From assembly GCF_007994735.1 (NCBI RefSeq), contig NZ_VOIL01000001.1, positions 2,232,001 to 2,296,000 on the forward strand: DNA of 64,000 nt, in the 5' to 3' direction. Below the pieces are notes generated by a model, which searched no databases, was not told where the DNA came from, and saw only the letters and a list, made by a program, of their open reading frames with translations. This stretch comes from Nesterenkonia populi. GTDB lineage: Bacteria > Actinomycetota > Actinomycetes > Actinomycetales > Micrococcaceae. Below are positions 28,146 to 36,532 of the stretch, piece by piece. The stretch's first letter is position 1. Each line of letters begins with the position of its first letter. Position numbers and translations under genes: made by a program.

Positions 28146-29427
28146 AGGCCCAAGCTACCCCAGCGGACAGGCACCCGATCACCACCCTCCCCGGGCGCTC
28201 ACCGGGGCACGAGTGCTGCTCTCCGGCAGACGGGTGCTGCACATCAGCATCTACGCCTGGGCCGGGGCGATTCTGGTGGCCGCGGCGCTGATGGCTGTGG
28301 GCTGGCCGGTGATGGCCACGGTCTACTCGCTCAACGCGGCGCTCACCATGGCCCTGGTCGGAGCGCACTGTGCAGCGGTGGTGCTGACCCTTCGGTGGCC
28401 CGGGGCGGGGCTGATGCTCTCACTGGCGGCCGGCACCGGGATGATGCTCACCACCGCCGGCTCGGGGGTGGTGGCGTGGCCGTGGCCCGTGACGACGATC
28501 GTCACCCAGTGCGCTGTGCTCGCGGCGGCCGCCCTCTCCTGGCCCTGGATCTGGTCGTCGACGGCCTGGCTCTTCGGCTCCCTGATCACCGCCGGCGCGC
28601 TGCTCTGGGAGGCGCCGGGGCTGCCCACCGGCGCGCTCAGCAGCGGGATCGTGTTCATGTCCGTCACAGCGGGGACAGCGGCTGCAGGCGTCTCGCTGCG
28701 GCTGTGGATCCTGAGCGTCGGGCGGGCAGAGGCCGCTGAGGCCAGCAGCGCCCAGCAGGACCGCCGCCGTCAGGAGCTGGAGGAGCGCAACCGAATCGCC
28801 AGGGAGCTGCACGACGTCGTCGCGCACAGCATGTCGGTGATCAGCGTGCAGGCCAGCACCGCGCCCTACCGGAACCCGCAGATCGATGAGGCGTCCCACC
28901 GTGAGTTCGCCGAGATCGCAGACTCCTCCCGACAGGCGCTGGGCGAGATGCGCATGCTGCTGAGCATCCTGCGGGACGAGTCGGAGGCGCCCACCGCCCC
29001 GGAGCCGGGGATCGAGGACATCGACTCTCTGGTGGAGTCCACCCGCGCCTCCGGCGCCCCCATCGACTACCTGGGACTGGAGCAGGGCCACGACGCTGCT
29101 GCAGTCAGGCGTGCGAGCCCAGCCACCGGCCTGGCTGCCTACCGGATCATCCAGGAGGCGCTGAGCAACGCAGTCCGCCACGCCCCGGAGGCGGCGATCC
29201 GAGTGCGTCTGGCCCCATGCCGGGTCAGCGGCCGGGCGGGACTGCAGCTCACCGTGGAGAACGAGGCGGCGCCCTCGGACAGCGTCCCCTCCGCCCCGGG
29301 GGCTCGCCGCGGACTGACCGGCATCCAGGAGCGGGCCGCGGCAGTCGGCGGCACATCCGAGGCGACGGGCACACGGGCAGGCGGTTTCGTGGTGCGTGCG
29401 GAGCTGCCGCTCGAGCCGCCGGACTGA
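28135..29427 (+). CDS. Sensor histidine kinase, HisKA_3 (NarX/DesK) type
   Basis: A 430-residue membrane kinase: five or so hydrophobic segments at about 35-190, a short coiled stretch, then the dimerisation helix with phospho-acceptor His226 in ARELHDVVAHSMSVISVQ, and a HATPase domain with N box IIQEALSNAVRHA and RRGLTGIQERAAAVGG. The GTG start has AGGGGGAGGAACCG ahead, a strong ribosome site. There is no large extracellular domain, so it likely senses a membrane or intramembrane signal. The desaturase downstream suggests a lipid-fluidity role (inference). Confidence 0.93.
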   Translation: MSDTGPSYPSGQAPDHHPPRALTGARVLLSGRRVLHISIYAWAGAILVAAALMAVGWPVMATVYSLNAALTMALVGAHCAAVVLTLRWPGAGLMLSLAAGTGMMLTTAGSGVVAWPWPVTTIVTQCAVLAAAALSWPWIWSSTAWLFGSLITAGALLWEAPGLPTGALSSGIVFMSVTAGTAAAGVSLRLWILSVGRAEAAEASSAQQDRRRQELEERNRIARELHDVVAHSMSVISVQASTAPYRNPQIDEASHREFAEIADSSRQALGEMRMLLSILRDESEAPTAPEPGIEDIDSLVESTRASGAPIDYLGLEQGHDAAAVRRASPATGLAAYRIIQEALSNAVRHAPEAAIRVRLAPCRVSGRAGLQLTVENEAAPSDSVPSAPGARRGLTGIQERAAAVGGTSEATGTRAGGFVVRAELPLEPPD

Positions 29428-29428
29428 T

Positions 29429-29452
29429 CACCCCCTACCCCCGTAGGGGGTG
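29429..29452. promoter_or_regulatory. 10-bp inverted repeat between kinase and desaturase
   Basis: CACCCCCTAC-CCCC-GTAGGGGGTG starts 2 nt after the kinase stop and lies 56 nt before the desaturase start. It could be a terminator for the kinase or a response-regulator binding site; there is no T-tract. A possible -10 (TACCGT) at 29496 leads into the desaturase start. Confidence 0.4.
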
Positions 29453-29508
29453 AAGTTGGCTCCGCCGGGTGACGCGCCGGAGCAGACCTTCTCCGTACCG
29501 TGGCTCAT

Positions 29509-30657
29509 ATGACGATCACTGAGGAGACTCGCTCGGACGCGGCACCCGCGCCCGCACACGGCAGGACTTCTGTGCGCGCCGAGCGCCGCACCGCTGCGGG
29601 CCGGCAGCCGGCCCGCAACCAGCAGACGAACGACTTCTTCGAGCTCTCCAGCAGGGTCAAGGACGCCGGCCTCCTGGAGCGGGGCGCGAAGTCGTACACC
29701 GGCCGCGTGGTCGCGCTGATCCTGGCCTTCGCCGTCGCGGGAGCGATGCTCGTCCTCCTCGGACAGTCCTGGTGGCAGCTGCTGACCGCCGTGGTCTTCG
29801 GGGTGCTCTTCACCCAGGTGGCGTTCCTCTCCCACGACGCCGCCCACCAGCAGGTCTTCTCCAACGGCCGGAGGAACGAGTGGCTGGCGCGAATCATCGG
29901 CAACGGCATCGTGGGGCTCTCATACGCCTGGTGGGCGAAGAAGCACGGCAAGCACCACGCGAATCCCAACACCATCGGCAAGGACGGCGACATCGATCCG
30001 GGCTTCATCGCCTTTGTGCCGGAGGACGCAGCAGAGCGCACTGGGTTCGCGGCCTGGTTCGCCAAGCGTCAGGGCTGGATGCTGTTCCCGCTGCTGACCA
30101 TGTTCGGCTGGGCGCTGCACGTCAGCGCCGTCGACGCGGTCATCCGCGCCAAGAAGGTCAAGCACCGCCGGGCCGAGGGCGCGCTGCTGGCAGTGCGGCT
30201 CATCGGCTTCCCGGTGCTGGTCATCTGGGTCATGGGGCCGCTGGTGGGGCTGGTCTTCATCGCCGTGCAGGTCGCAGTCTTCGGCGTCTACATGGGCGCG
30301 AGCTTCGCACCCAACCACAAGGGCATGCCGGTGATCCCCAAGGACGCCAAGGTCGACTTCCTGCAGCGCCAGGTGCTGACCTCCCGGAACATCCGCGGCG
30401 GCCGGGTCATCGACTGGGCCATGGGCGGCCTGAACTTCCAGATCGAGCACCACATCTTCCCGCGGATGCCCAGCGCCAACCTTCACAAGGTCAAGCCGAT
30501 CGTTGAGGAGTTCTGCCGGCAGAAGCAGATCAGCTACACCGAGACCGGTCTGATCGAGTCCTACGGCATCGTGATCCGGTACCTCAACGACGTCGGCCTC
30601 GGCCAGGCGGACCCCATGGAGTGCCCCCTCATCAGCCAGTACCGTCCCCGCGACTGA
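29509..30657 (+). CDS. Membrane fatty acid desaturase
   Basis: A 382-residue integral-membrane di-iron desaturase. The three histidine boxes are present: HDAAH at about 109-113, HGKHH at 146-150 and QIEHHIFP near 305. Hydrophobic segments lie before box 1, between 190 and 255 and just before box 3. No cytochrome b5 or ferredoxin domain is fused. It introduces a double bond into membrane acyl chains; regiochemistry cannot be told. It follows the sensor kinase on the same strand. The ATG is preferred over a GTG 9 nt upstream, which overlaps a possible -10. Confidence 0.92.
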   Translation: MTITEETRSDAAPAPAHGRTSVRAERRTAAGRQPARNQQTNDFFELSSRVKDAGLLERGAKSYTGRVVALILAFAVAGAMLVLLGQSWWQLLTAVVFGVLFTQVAFLSHDAAHQQVFSNGRRNEWLARIIGNGIVGLSYAWWAKKHGKHHANPNTIGKDGDIDPGFIAFVPEDAAERTGFAAWFAKRQGWMLFPLLTMFGWALHVSAVDAVIRAKKVKHRRAEGALLAVRLIGFPVLVIWVMGPLVGLVFIAVQVAVFGVYMGASFAPNHKGMPVIPKDAKVDFLQRQVLTSRNIRGGRVIDWAMGGLNFQIEHHIFPRMPSANLHKVKPIVEEFCRQKQISYTETGLIESYGIVIRYLNDVGLGQADPMECPLISQYRPRD

Positions 30658-30682
30658 CCGTTGATCAGTCTAAGCTCAGCAC

Positions 30683-31228
30683 ATGGTGAAGCCTCAGAGC
30701 ACAGCGGGAATTGAGCGTGCTACCGGCACCCCTTGGGCAGAATGGGTGAGTCTGCTCGACGACGCCGGGGCGGAGAAGCTCTCCCACGCTGAGATCGCGA
30801 AGATCACCTACGAACATGTGCCCGAGCATGTTCCCGCCCGAGGTTGGTGGGCACAGGGCGTGGCCATCGCGTACGAGCATGAGAAGGGCCTCCGTGTGCC
30901 CGGGCAGTCCCACACCGGCGATTTCAGCGCCTCGGCCTCGAAGACTTTTCCCGGGCACAAGGATGCTGCCCTGAGCCGCCTTCTTGAAGTGATGGAAGGT
31001 CGTGAGGAAGTCGGAGGGGTCCCTGTCGAAGGGGAGCCCACCACGTCCTCCACCCAGAAGTGGCGCTACTGGCGGGTGAAGCTGGCTGACGGCACGCGGG
31101 TGAATGTCACCATCAGCGACAAGGCCCCGGAGAAGTCCACGGTGGCTGTGCAGCACGCCAAGCTCAGCACGCAGGGGGAGATCCCGCACTGGAAAGTCGT
31201 GTGGAGGGATATCCTCAACCAGCTGTGA
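30683..31228 (+). CDS. Uncharacterised 181-residue protein
   Basis: Not recognised with confidence. The N-terminal half (about 8-85) is alpha-helical with conserved-looking tryptophans (TPWAEWVSLLDD, GWWAQGVAIAYEHEKGLR); the C-terminal half (about 115-181) is beta-rich with WRYWRVKLADGTRVNVTI and ends in IPHWKVVWRDILNQL. The layout resembles small cytosolic proteins with a DUF4287-like helical front and an SRPBCC-like back, but this is a guess. The start lies 6 nt after TAAGCT, a possible leaderless promoter; a 6-bp inverted repeat (GACTGA/TCAGTC, 30652-30670) spans the desaturase stop. Confidence 0.7.
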   Translation: MVKPQSTAGIERATGTPWAEWVSLLDDAGAEKLSHAEIAKITYEHVPEHVPARGWWAQGVAIAYEHEKGLRVPGQSHTGDFSASASKTFPGHKDAALSRLLEVMEGREEVGGVPVEGEPTTSSTQKWRYWRVKLADGTRVNVTISDKAPEKSTVAVQHAKLSTQGEIPHWKVVWRDILNQL

Positions 31229-31249
31229 GGCCGTGCGGGCGGCTCGGCT

Positions 31250-31324
31250 TCACAGAATCTTCTCCGTCCCTCTGCCTTCGGCCAGCTCGTCGATGAGCTT
31301 GTCCAGGCAGCGGATTTCCCGCAT
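31250..31324 (-). CDS. Candidate 24-residue micro-ORF
   Basis: On the minus strand ATG opens MREIRCLDKLIDELAEGRGTEKIL with a stop after 24 residues. A strong ribosome site, GAGGAGG, lies 7 nt before the ATG. The peptide would be one amphipathic helix. It sits in the 222-bp gap between two plus-strand genes and is otherwise unexplained; it may be a remnant or a real small protein. Confidence 0.3.
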   Translation of the reverse strand: MREIRCLDKLIDELAEGRGTEKIL

Positions 31325-31450
31325 TGTGCCCTCCTCGAGGGGTGACGATCTGCCTTGACGGCCGGCACGGCCATACTCGGGAAATGCGCAGGAAGCGTGC
31401 CTAGGGTTGCATTTGCCCCTGCTTCCCATGACATGAGGAACGGTCTGATC

Positions 31451-32582
31451 ATGGCGCGCTATGTCGTGACGTTCGATACTTCCGATGCTGCAGTACTGCA
31501 GCAGGACGCTCCGGGGCTGCTCAGCTCCGAAGGCTTCTCCGCCGAAACCTACTTCTCGCGCCTGGGCATCGGCGTCGTGGAGAGCGATCCGGAGCAGATG
31601 ACCCGATTCAGCAGCCGGTGCCGGGAGCAGAATCGGCCGATGAGCTTCACCCCGGAGCTGACCTACTACGCGATCTCAGAACCTCCGGGAGGCACCTACG
31701 CCGACACCTCTGAGCTGACCTGGGGCCTGCAGGCCATCGGCATTGCTTCCGCCCAGGAGCAGGGGCGTGCCGGCGCTGGGGTGCGGGCAGCGGTGCTGGA
31801 CACCGGCTTCGCCGCCGACCACGCGGACTTCGCCTCCCGCAGCGTGACCACGGCGTCCTTCGTCGACGGGCAGGGCCCGGAGGACGCCCACGGCCACGGC
31901 ACTCACTGCGTCGGCACCGCCTGCGGCCCCTGGGCCCCGCCGGGCGGTCCAGGGTATGGGGTGGCCGCTGAATCTGAGATCTACGCGGGCAAAGTCCTGG
32001 GCGACGACGGCTCCGGCTCGGACACTTCCATCCTTGCGGGCATCGAATGGGCGCTTGAGCACGACTGTCAGATCATCTCCATGTCCCTGGGTGCCGACGT
32101 GCGTGAGGTCCACCCGCCCTATGTGGCCGCCGGTCGCCGTGCCCTGGAGCGCGGATCGCTGATCATCGCTGCCGCAGGCAACAACGCCCGCCGCAGCGCT
32201 GGTGACTGCGGCTTCGTCGGATCACCGGCGAACAGCCCCCACATCATCGCCGTGGGAGCCGTGGACTCGCAGCTGCGGACTGCCGACTTCTCCGCCCGCT
32301 CCCTGCAGGATGAGGGCGGGGAGGTGAACCTGGCCGCACCGGGGGGTGGATGTGCTCTCCTCCTGGCCGAGCGGGAGGCACACCACCAGTGGGACATCGA
32401 TGGCAGCCCCGCATGTCTCAGGCGTGGCAGCCCTCATCTGCGAGGCCACTGGGGCTCGCGGCGAACAGCTGTGGCAGGAACTGGTTCGCAATGCCGCACC
32501 GCTGGAGGACGAAGCCCCCGAGGACGTGGGGGCTGGGCTCTCCCGCATCCCGGACTTCCTTCAGCTGAGCGGCGGAAGCTGA
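31451..32582 (+). pseudogene. Cytoplasmic S8 (subtilisin-like) serine peptidase, frameshifted
   Basis: A subtilase without signal peptide. Residues about 1-80 (MARYVVTFDTSDAAVL onwards) look like an I9-type propeptide; the catalytic domain has Asp117 in AVLDTGFA, His149 in HGHGTHCVG and the oxyanion Asn in IIAAAGNN. After NLAAPG the frame breaks in a run of six G at 32341-32346; removing one G restores VDVLSSWPSG and then the serine motif GTSMAAPHVSGVAALI. As written the protein lacks its catalytic Ser. This could be a true mutation, a phase-variable tract, a programmed shift or a sequencing error. GAGGAA precedes the ATG. Confidence 0.8.
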
Positions 32583-32591
32583 GAGCCGACC

Positions 32592-32849
32592 ATGGCCGAG
32601 AAGGAATGGGTCATCACCGTGAAGGATGACCACCTTCACCGCCTCGACGAGGTGGTCGCCGAGCTTGAGGCCGCAGGCCTCAGAGTGGACCGCGTGCTCA
32701 GCCTCCTGGGTCAGGTGACCGGCCGCACCTCGATGGACGAGGAAGCCCCGGACGCGGGCCGCGCCTCGCTCTGCTCTGCCTTGGGGGTGGCATCGGTCGA
32801 CGCTGCGGTGCAGCACCGCCTCGACCCGCCAGATTCTGCGGTGCAATAG
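32592..32849 (+). CDS. Small protein resembling a free-standing I9-like propeptide/inhibitor
   Basis: An 85-residue protein 9 bp after the subtilase. Predicted order beta-alpha-beta-beta-alpha-beta: WVITVKDDHL, then helix LDEVVAELEAAGL, then VDRVLSLLGQVTGRT, a short helix and VASVDAAVQHRLDPPDS. This matches the ferredoxin-like fold and the closing strand of I9 subtilase propeptides. It is likely co-expressed with the peptidase and may fold, inhibit or target it in trans. Assignment rests on pattern and context, not on clear sequence identity. Confidence 0.6.
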   Translation: MAEKEWVITVKDDHLHRLDEVVAELEAAGLRVDRVLSLLGQVTGRTSMDEEAPDAGRASLCSALGVASVDAAVQHRLDPPDSAVQ

Positions 32850-32853
32850 CTCC

Positions 32854-33582
32854 TCAGGCCTGGCCGGGGCGGCGGAGGCGGATGGTCGCGGCGCAGGCCA
32901 GCAGACCCAGGACGGCGATCCACAGGGACCAGAGATCCCAGGTCAGGTAGCACACGGCGCCGGCCGCTGAGCCGACCGCGATCGCTGACCAGAGAGCGGC
33001 GTAGCGCAGCCACACCGTGTTCGGGCTGCCGCGCAGCAGGGCCGCGAAATGCTGGGCCGCCTTCACCAGGGCGCCCGTCATGTACGTCAGTCCCACGCTC
33101 ACCTCGCCCCCGCGGGTGAAGGTCGCGTTCACCGCGCCCATCGCCAGGGCGATCAGCGGCGCCACCGCGAACCACCACCCGTCCCCCGCTCCCAGCAGGT
33201 ACAGGCTGCCGCACACCGCAGCCAGCGCGAGCACCGCAGCGGAGAGCCAGATCGCACGCAGCTGCGGACGGATCGCCGTCGCCTCCTGGATGGTGGTGCT
33301 CTCCATGCGGTGCGAGACCAACGACGCCAGCACCACGCCGAACACGAAGGCGAGCACCAGCCCGAGAGCACGCACCCACCCCAGGAGGTCCCCGGAGGCC
33401 AGATCAGCCGCGGCCCGGGTTGAGTTCCCGGACATGAACGAGACGAAGTAGCCGCCGAGGTGGATGAACCCCACCCCGTCCACGAAGCCGGCCGCGGCGG
33501 TGATCCCGCAGGCAAGGCCCAGCTGGCCGCGCGTCAGTCGCTCAGCCACGCCGTCGCCCCCCCCGGTCACGTGCCCCACCAC
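32854..33582 (-). CDS. YoaK family (DUF1275) membrane protein
   Basis: A 242-residue protein with about six or seven hydrophobic helices and the family's opening pattern: GFVDGVGFIHLGGYFVSFMSGNSTRAA near residue 32 and GAVNATFTRGGEVSVGLTYMTGALVK near 150. Function of the family is unknown. The GTG start overlaps nothing but lies 3 bp after glpX; an in-frame GTG 11 codons later, after a glycine-rich stretch coded by a C8 run, is an alternative start. Confidence 0.88.
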   Translation of the reverse strand: MVGHVTGGGDGVAERLTRGQLGLACGITAAAGFVDGVGFIHLGGYFVSFMSGNSTRAAADLASGDLLGWVRALGLVLAFVFGVVLASLVSHRMESTTIQEATAIRPQLRAIWLSAAVLALAAVCGSLYLLGAGDGWWFAVAPLIALAMGAVNATFTRGGEVSVGLTYMTGALVKAAQHFAALLRGSPNTVWLRYAALWSAIAVGSAAGAVCYLTWDLWSLWIAVLGLLACAATIRLRRPGQA

Positions 33583-33585
33583 GCC

Positions 33586-34632
33586 TCAGCGGGCGGTGTA
33601 GGACTCCCACTTGCGGGCCTGATGCTCAGCCTCCACGGTCCGGACCGTGCCGGACTTCGAACGCATCACCAACGACTGGGTATAGACCTTGTCACCCTGG
33701 TAGCGCACCCCGCGCAGCAGATCACCGTCAGTGATGCCGGTGGCCGCGAAGTAGCAGTTGTCGCTGGTGACCAGCTCATCGGTGGTCAGAATCTTGGACA
33801 CATCGTGGCCGGCCTCGGCGGCCTTCTGCCGCTCCTCCTCGTCCTTGGGCGCCAGCCGTCCCTGAATCACGCCGCCGGTAGCCTTGATCGCGCAGGCGGT
33901 GACGATGCCCTCCGGGGTGCCCCCGGTGCCCATCAGCACATCCACCCCAGTGCCCTCACGGGCTGCGGCGATCGCGCCGGCGACATCGCCGTCCATGATG
34001 AAGCGAGTGCGTGCGCCGGCGTCGCGGATCTCCTCCACCAGCTTGGAATGGCGGGGACGGTCCAGCACACACACGTTGAGCTGATCGATCCGCTTGCCTG
34101 TGGCCTTCGCGATCAGGTGCAGGTTCTGCTTCACCGGCAGACGCAGATCCACCAGATCAGCGGCCTCCGGACCGGTCACCAGCTTCTCCATATAGAACAC
34201 CGCGGAGGGGTCGAACATGGAGCCGCGCTCAGCCACCGCGAGGACCGCGAGCGCATTGTCATAGCCCAGCGCCGTCAGGCGGGTGCCGTCGATGGGGTCG
34301 ACGGCGACGTCGGCCTCGGCGCCGATGCCGTTGCCGACCTGCTCGCCGTTGTAGAGCATGGGGGCCTCGTCCTTCTCCCCCTCACCGATGACGACCACGC
34401 CGTTGAGGTTGACGGTGTCCAGCAGGGAGCGCATGGCGTCGACCGCTGCGCCGTCGGCGGCGTTCTTGTCCCCGCGGCCGACCCAGGCGCCGCCGGCGAT
34501 GGAGGCGGCCTCGGTGACCCGGACGAGCTCGAGGGCGAGGTTGCGGTCGGGCTCATCGTCTCCGACCGCCAGCCGGGAGCTGAGGTGGGAGTAGTCGTGG
34601 TCGCCGGTGGTCTCGTCGTCGTGGTCGCTCAT
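33586..34632 (-). CDS. glpX: Class II fructose-1,6-bisphosphatase
   Basis: Hydrolyses fructose-1,6-bisphosphate in gluconeogenesis; actinobacteria rely on this GlpX type. The 348 residues have [20 protein letters not shown] near residue 47, the metal motif [14 protein letters not shown] near 80, VDPIDGTRL near 110 and [12 protein letters not shown] near 215. The ATG (MSDHDDE) with GGGAAAGG ahead is preferred over a longer reading. Divergent from the DUF4245 gene, as in many actinobacteria. Confidence 0.97.
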   Translation of the reverse strand: MSDHDDETTGDHDYSHLSSRLAVGDDEPDRNLALELVRVTEAASIAGGAWVGRGDKNAADGAAVDAMRSLLDTVNLNGVVVIGEGEKDEAPMLYNGEQVGNGIGAEADVAVDPIDGTRLTALGYDNALAVLAVAERGSMFDPSAVFYMEKLVTGPEAADLVDLRLPVKQNLHLIAKATGKRIDQLNVCVLDRPRHSKLVEEIRDAGARTRFIMDGDVAGAIAAAREGTGVDVLMGTGGTPEGIVTACAIKATGGVIQGRLAPKDEEERQKAAEAGHDVSKILTTDELVTSDNCYFAATGITDGDLLRGVRYQGDKVYTQSLVMRSKSGTVRTVEAEHQARKWESYTAR

Positions 34633-34732
34633 GCGGCTGCCTTTCCCGTCATGGTAGGTGATCAACGTCTCTGTCGATGCCTCCACCCTATCTGCCGCGG
34701 CGGCAGCGAGGGCGTAATGAGAGAATACGGGT

Positions 34733-35410
34733 GTGACAGATCGACCCGAGCAGACCCCTCAGAGCAGCGATGAGCCCAGCACCGCACCCGAGCAGCAGCC
34801 CCAGCAGGCGCAGGAGGAGCTGCCGACGCCGCAGCTGACCGAGTCCCAGCACCGGCGGCTGACCACCCCGATGTTCGGGATGCTGATGACCATGGGCGTT
34901 CTGGTGCTGCTGATGGGCGGATTCTACTTCCTCAGCCCGGAGCCGGACTACACCTACATCCCGGACGAGGATGTCCGCAGTGAGGCTGCCGCCCTGCACG
35001 CCGCCGATGTCACCGGCTACGCCCCGCTGGCCCCCCATGTCCCGGAGGACTGGACGGCCAACTACGCCCGCTGGGAGGCCCGGCCTGAGCATGGAGTGGA
35101 CGTGTGGGAGGCGGGCTACACCACCACGGCCATGAGCTTTGTGGGGTTTGCCCAGACTGACGACCCGCAGCCGTCCTGGCTGTCCGAGGAGATCGACCAT
35201 TCCCCCTCTGCGGGCGAGCAGACCGCCGCAGGGATGACCTTCGAGGTGTACGAGGACGGCGACGATCGCCAGCACTGGGTCCTCACCGAGGAGCAGAACA
35301 CCATCGACGGCACCACCGTGGTCATCGGCGGCGACGCCCAGGACGAGGAGTTCGCCGCCGCAGTCGAGGCGGTCGTCGATGCTCTCGGAGAGGAGCCTGA
35401 GGATGCCTGA
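34733..35410 (+). CDS. DUF4245 membrane-anchored protein
   Basis: A 225-residue protein: Gln/Pro-rich cytoplasmic N terminus, one membrane helix at about 47-67, and an extracytoplasmic domain with the family patterns [19 protein letters not shown] near 97 and WEAGYTT near 125. Function unknown; the gene commonly lies divergent to glpX. It starts with GTG 6 nt after GAGAAT. The stop overlaps the carbonic anhydrase start by 8 nt (ATGCCTGA). Confidence 0.87.
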   Translation: MTDRPEQTPQSSDEPSTAPEQQPQQAQEELPTPQLTESQHRRLTTPMFGMLMTMGVLVLLMGGFYFLSPEPDYTYIPDEDVRSEAAALHAADVTGYAPLAPHVPEDWTANYARWEARPEHGVDVWEAGYTTTAMSFVGFAQTDDPQPSWLSEEIDHSPSAGEQTAAGMTFEVYEDGDDRQHWVLTEEQNTIDGTTVVIGGDAQDEEFAAAVEAVVDALGEEPEDA

Positions 35411-36020
35411 GAACCAGCCGGCCCCCGCTGAGGCGTGGCAGAAGCTGCAGGAAGGCAATGCCCGGTTCGTCTCCGGGGCGGTCGCCCACCCCAACCAGAA
35501 CGCGGCCCGGCGCTCCTCCCTCACCGAGTCGCAGAACCCGATGGCGGTGATCTTCGGATGCTCGGACTCGCGGCTGGCCGCCGAGATCATCTTCGACGTC
35601 GGGCTCGGCGATGTGTTCGTGGTCCGCACTGCCGGGCAGGTCATCGACGATGCCGTGATGGGGTCCCTGGAGTTCAGCGTGGATGTTCTCAACGTGCCGC
35701 TGATCGTGGTGCTCGGCCACGACTCCTGCGGGGCGGTCGCAGCGACTGTGAGGTCGGCTGAGACCGGCGAGTTCCCCGAAGGCTACGTCCGTGACCTCGT
35801 GGAGCGCATCACCCCCTCCATCGTCGCCGCTCAGCAGGCCGGGGCCATGAGCGTCAACGAGGCCGTGGAGGAGCACGTCAAGCAGACCGTGCGCCGGATG
35901 ACAGGCCGCTCCAGGGTGCTGCACGAGGCAGTGGAGTCCGGGAAGACAGCCGTCGTCGGCGTCACCTACCGGCTGGCGGAGGGCCGGGCTGACCTGGTGA
36001 CCCGGCTCGGGCAGCTGTAG
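35403..36020 (+). CDS. Beta-type carbonic anhydrase
   Basis: Interconverts CO2 and bicarbonate. The 205 residues carry the zinc ligands of the beta class: CSDSR near residue 53 (Cys plus Asp/Arg dyad) and HDSCGA near 110 (His and Cys). The RTAGQVIDDAVMGSLEF segment between them is typical. An in-frame ATG 24 nt upstream lies inside DUF4245; the overlapping ATG is preferred. Cytoplasmic. Confidence 0.95.
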   Translation: MPENQPAPAEAWQKLQEGNARFVSGAVAHPNQNAARRSSLTESQNPMAVIFGCSDSRLAAEIIFDVGLGDVFVVRTAGQVIDDAVMGSLEFSVDVLNVPLIVVLGHDSCGAVAATVRSAETGEFPEGYVRDLVERITPSIVAAQQAGAMSVNEAVEEHVKQTVRRMTGRSRVLHEAVESGKTAVVGVTYRLAEGRADLVTRLGQL

Positions 36021-36026
36021 CTCCCG

Positions 36027-36476
36027 TCACTCCCCCAAGCGGTGCTGGGGCATCCGGTCGCGGTCATAGGTGATGTCGGTGTAGCCGTGCGGGGCCGGGC
36101 TGCCCTCGGCGCCGATGTTGACGAACACCAGCTTCTCGATGGTCAGGATCTTCTTCCGCGTCACCATGTTCCGCACCACGCAGCGCATGGTCAGGGAGGT
36201 GCGGCCGAAGCTGATGGCCAGCAGACCCATCTCGATGAGGTCGCCCTGGCGGGCCGAGGCCTCGAAGCTGATCTCGGACATGAATTTGGTGACGACCCGC
36301 TCGTTGCCCAGCTGCAGGATCGCGTAGATCGCGGCCTCCTCATCGATCCACCGCAGCAGGCTGCCGCCGAAGAGCGTCCCGTTGGGGTTCAGGTCCTCCG
36401 GCTTCACCCATTTGCGGGTATGGAAGTTGATGCCGTCTTCTGATGGGTACCGGGGGGTGTCGAGCTGGTCTGCCAT
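36027..36476 (-). CDS. Acyl-CoA thioesterase, hotdog fold
   Basis: A 149-residue hotdog-fold thioesterase of the YciA/acot type: NPNGTLFGGSLLRWIDEEAAIYA near residue 23 holds the catalytic Asn-Gly-Gly turn and Asp/Glu, followed by VVTKFMSEISFEASARQGDLIEMG. Hydrolyses acyl-CoA; chain length not predictable. Divergent from the prepilin peptidase. Confidence 0.9.
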   Translation of the reverse strand: MADQLDTPRYPSEDGINFHTRKWVKPEDLNPNGTLFGGSLLRWIDEEAAIYAILQLGNERVVTKFMSEISFEASARQGDLIEMGLLAISFGRTSLTMRCVVRNMVTRKKILTIEKLVFVNIGAEGSPAPHGYTDITYDRDRMPQHRLGE

Positions 36477-36532
36477 GAGGCTCAGTTTTTCACATGGCCG
36501 AGCTGACCGTCCGGGCGGCATAGGCTGATCAG

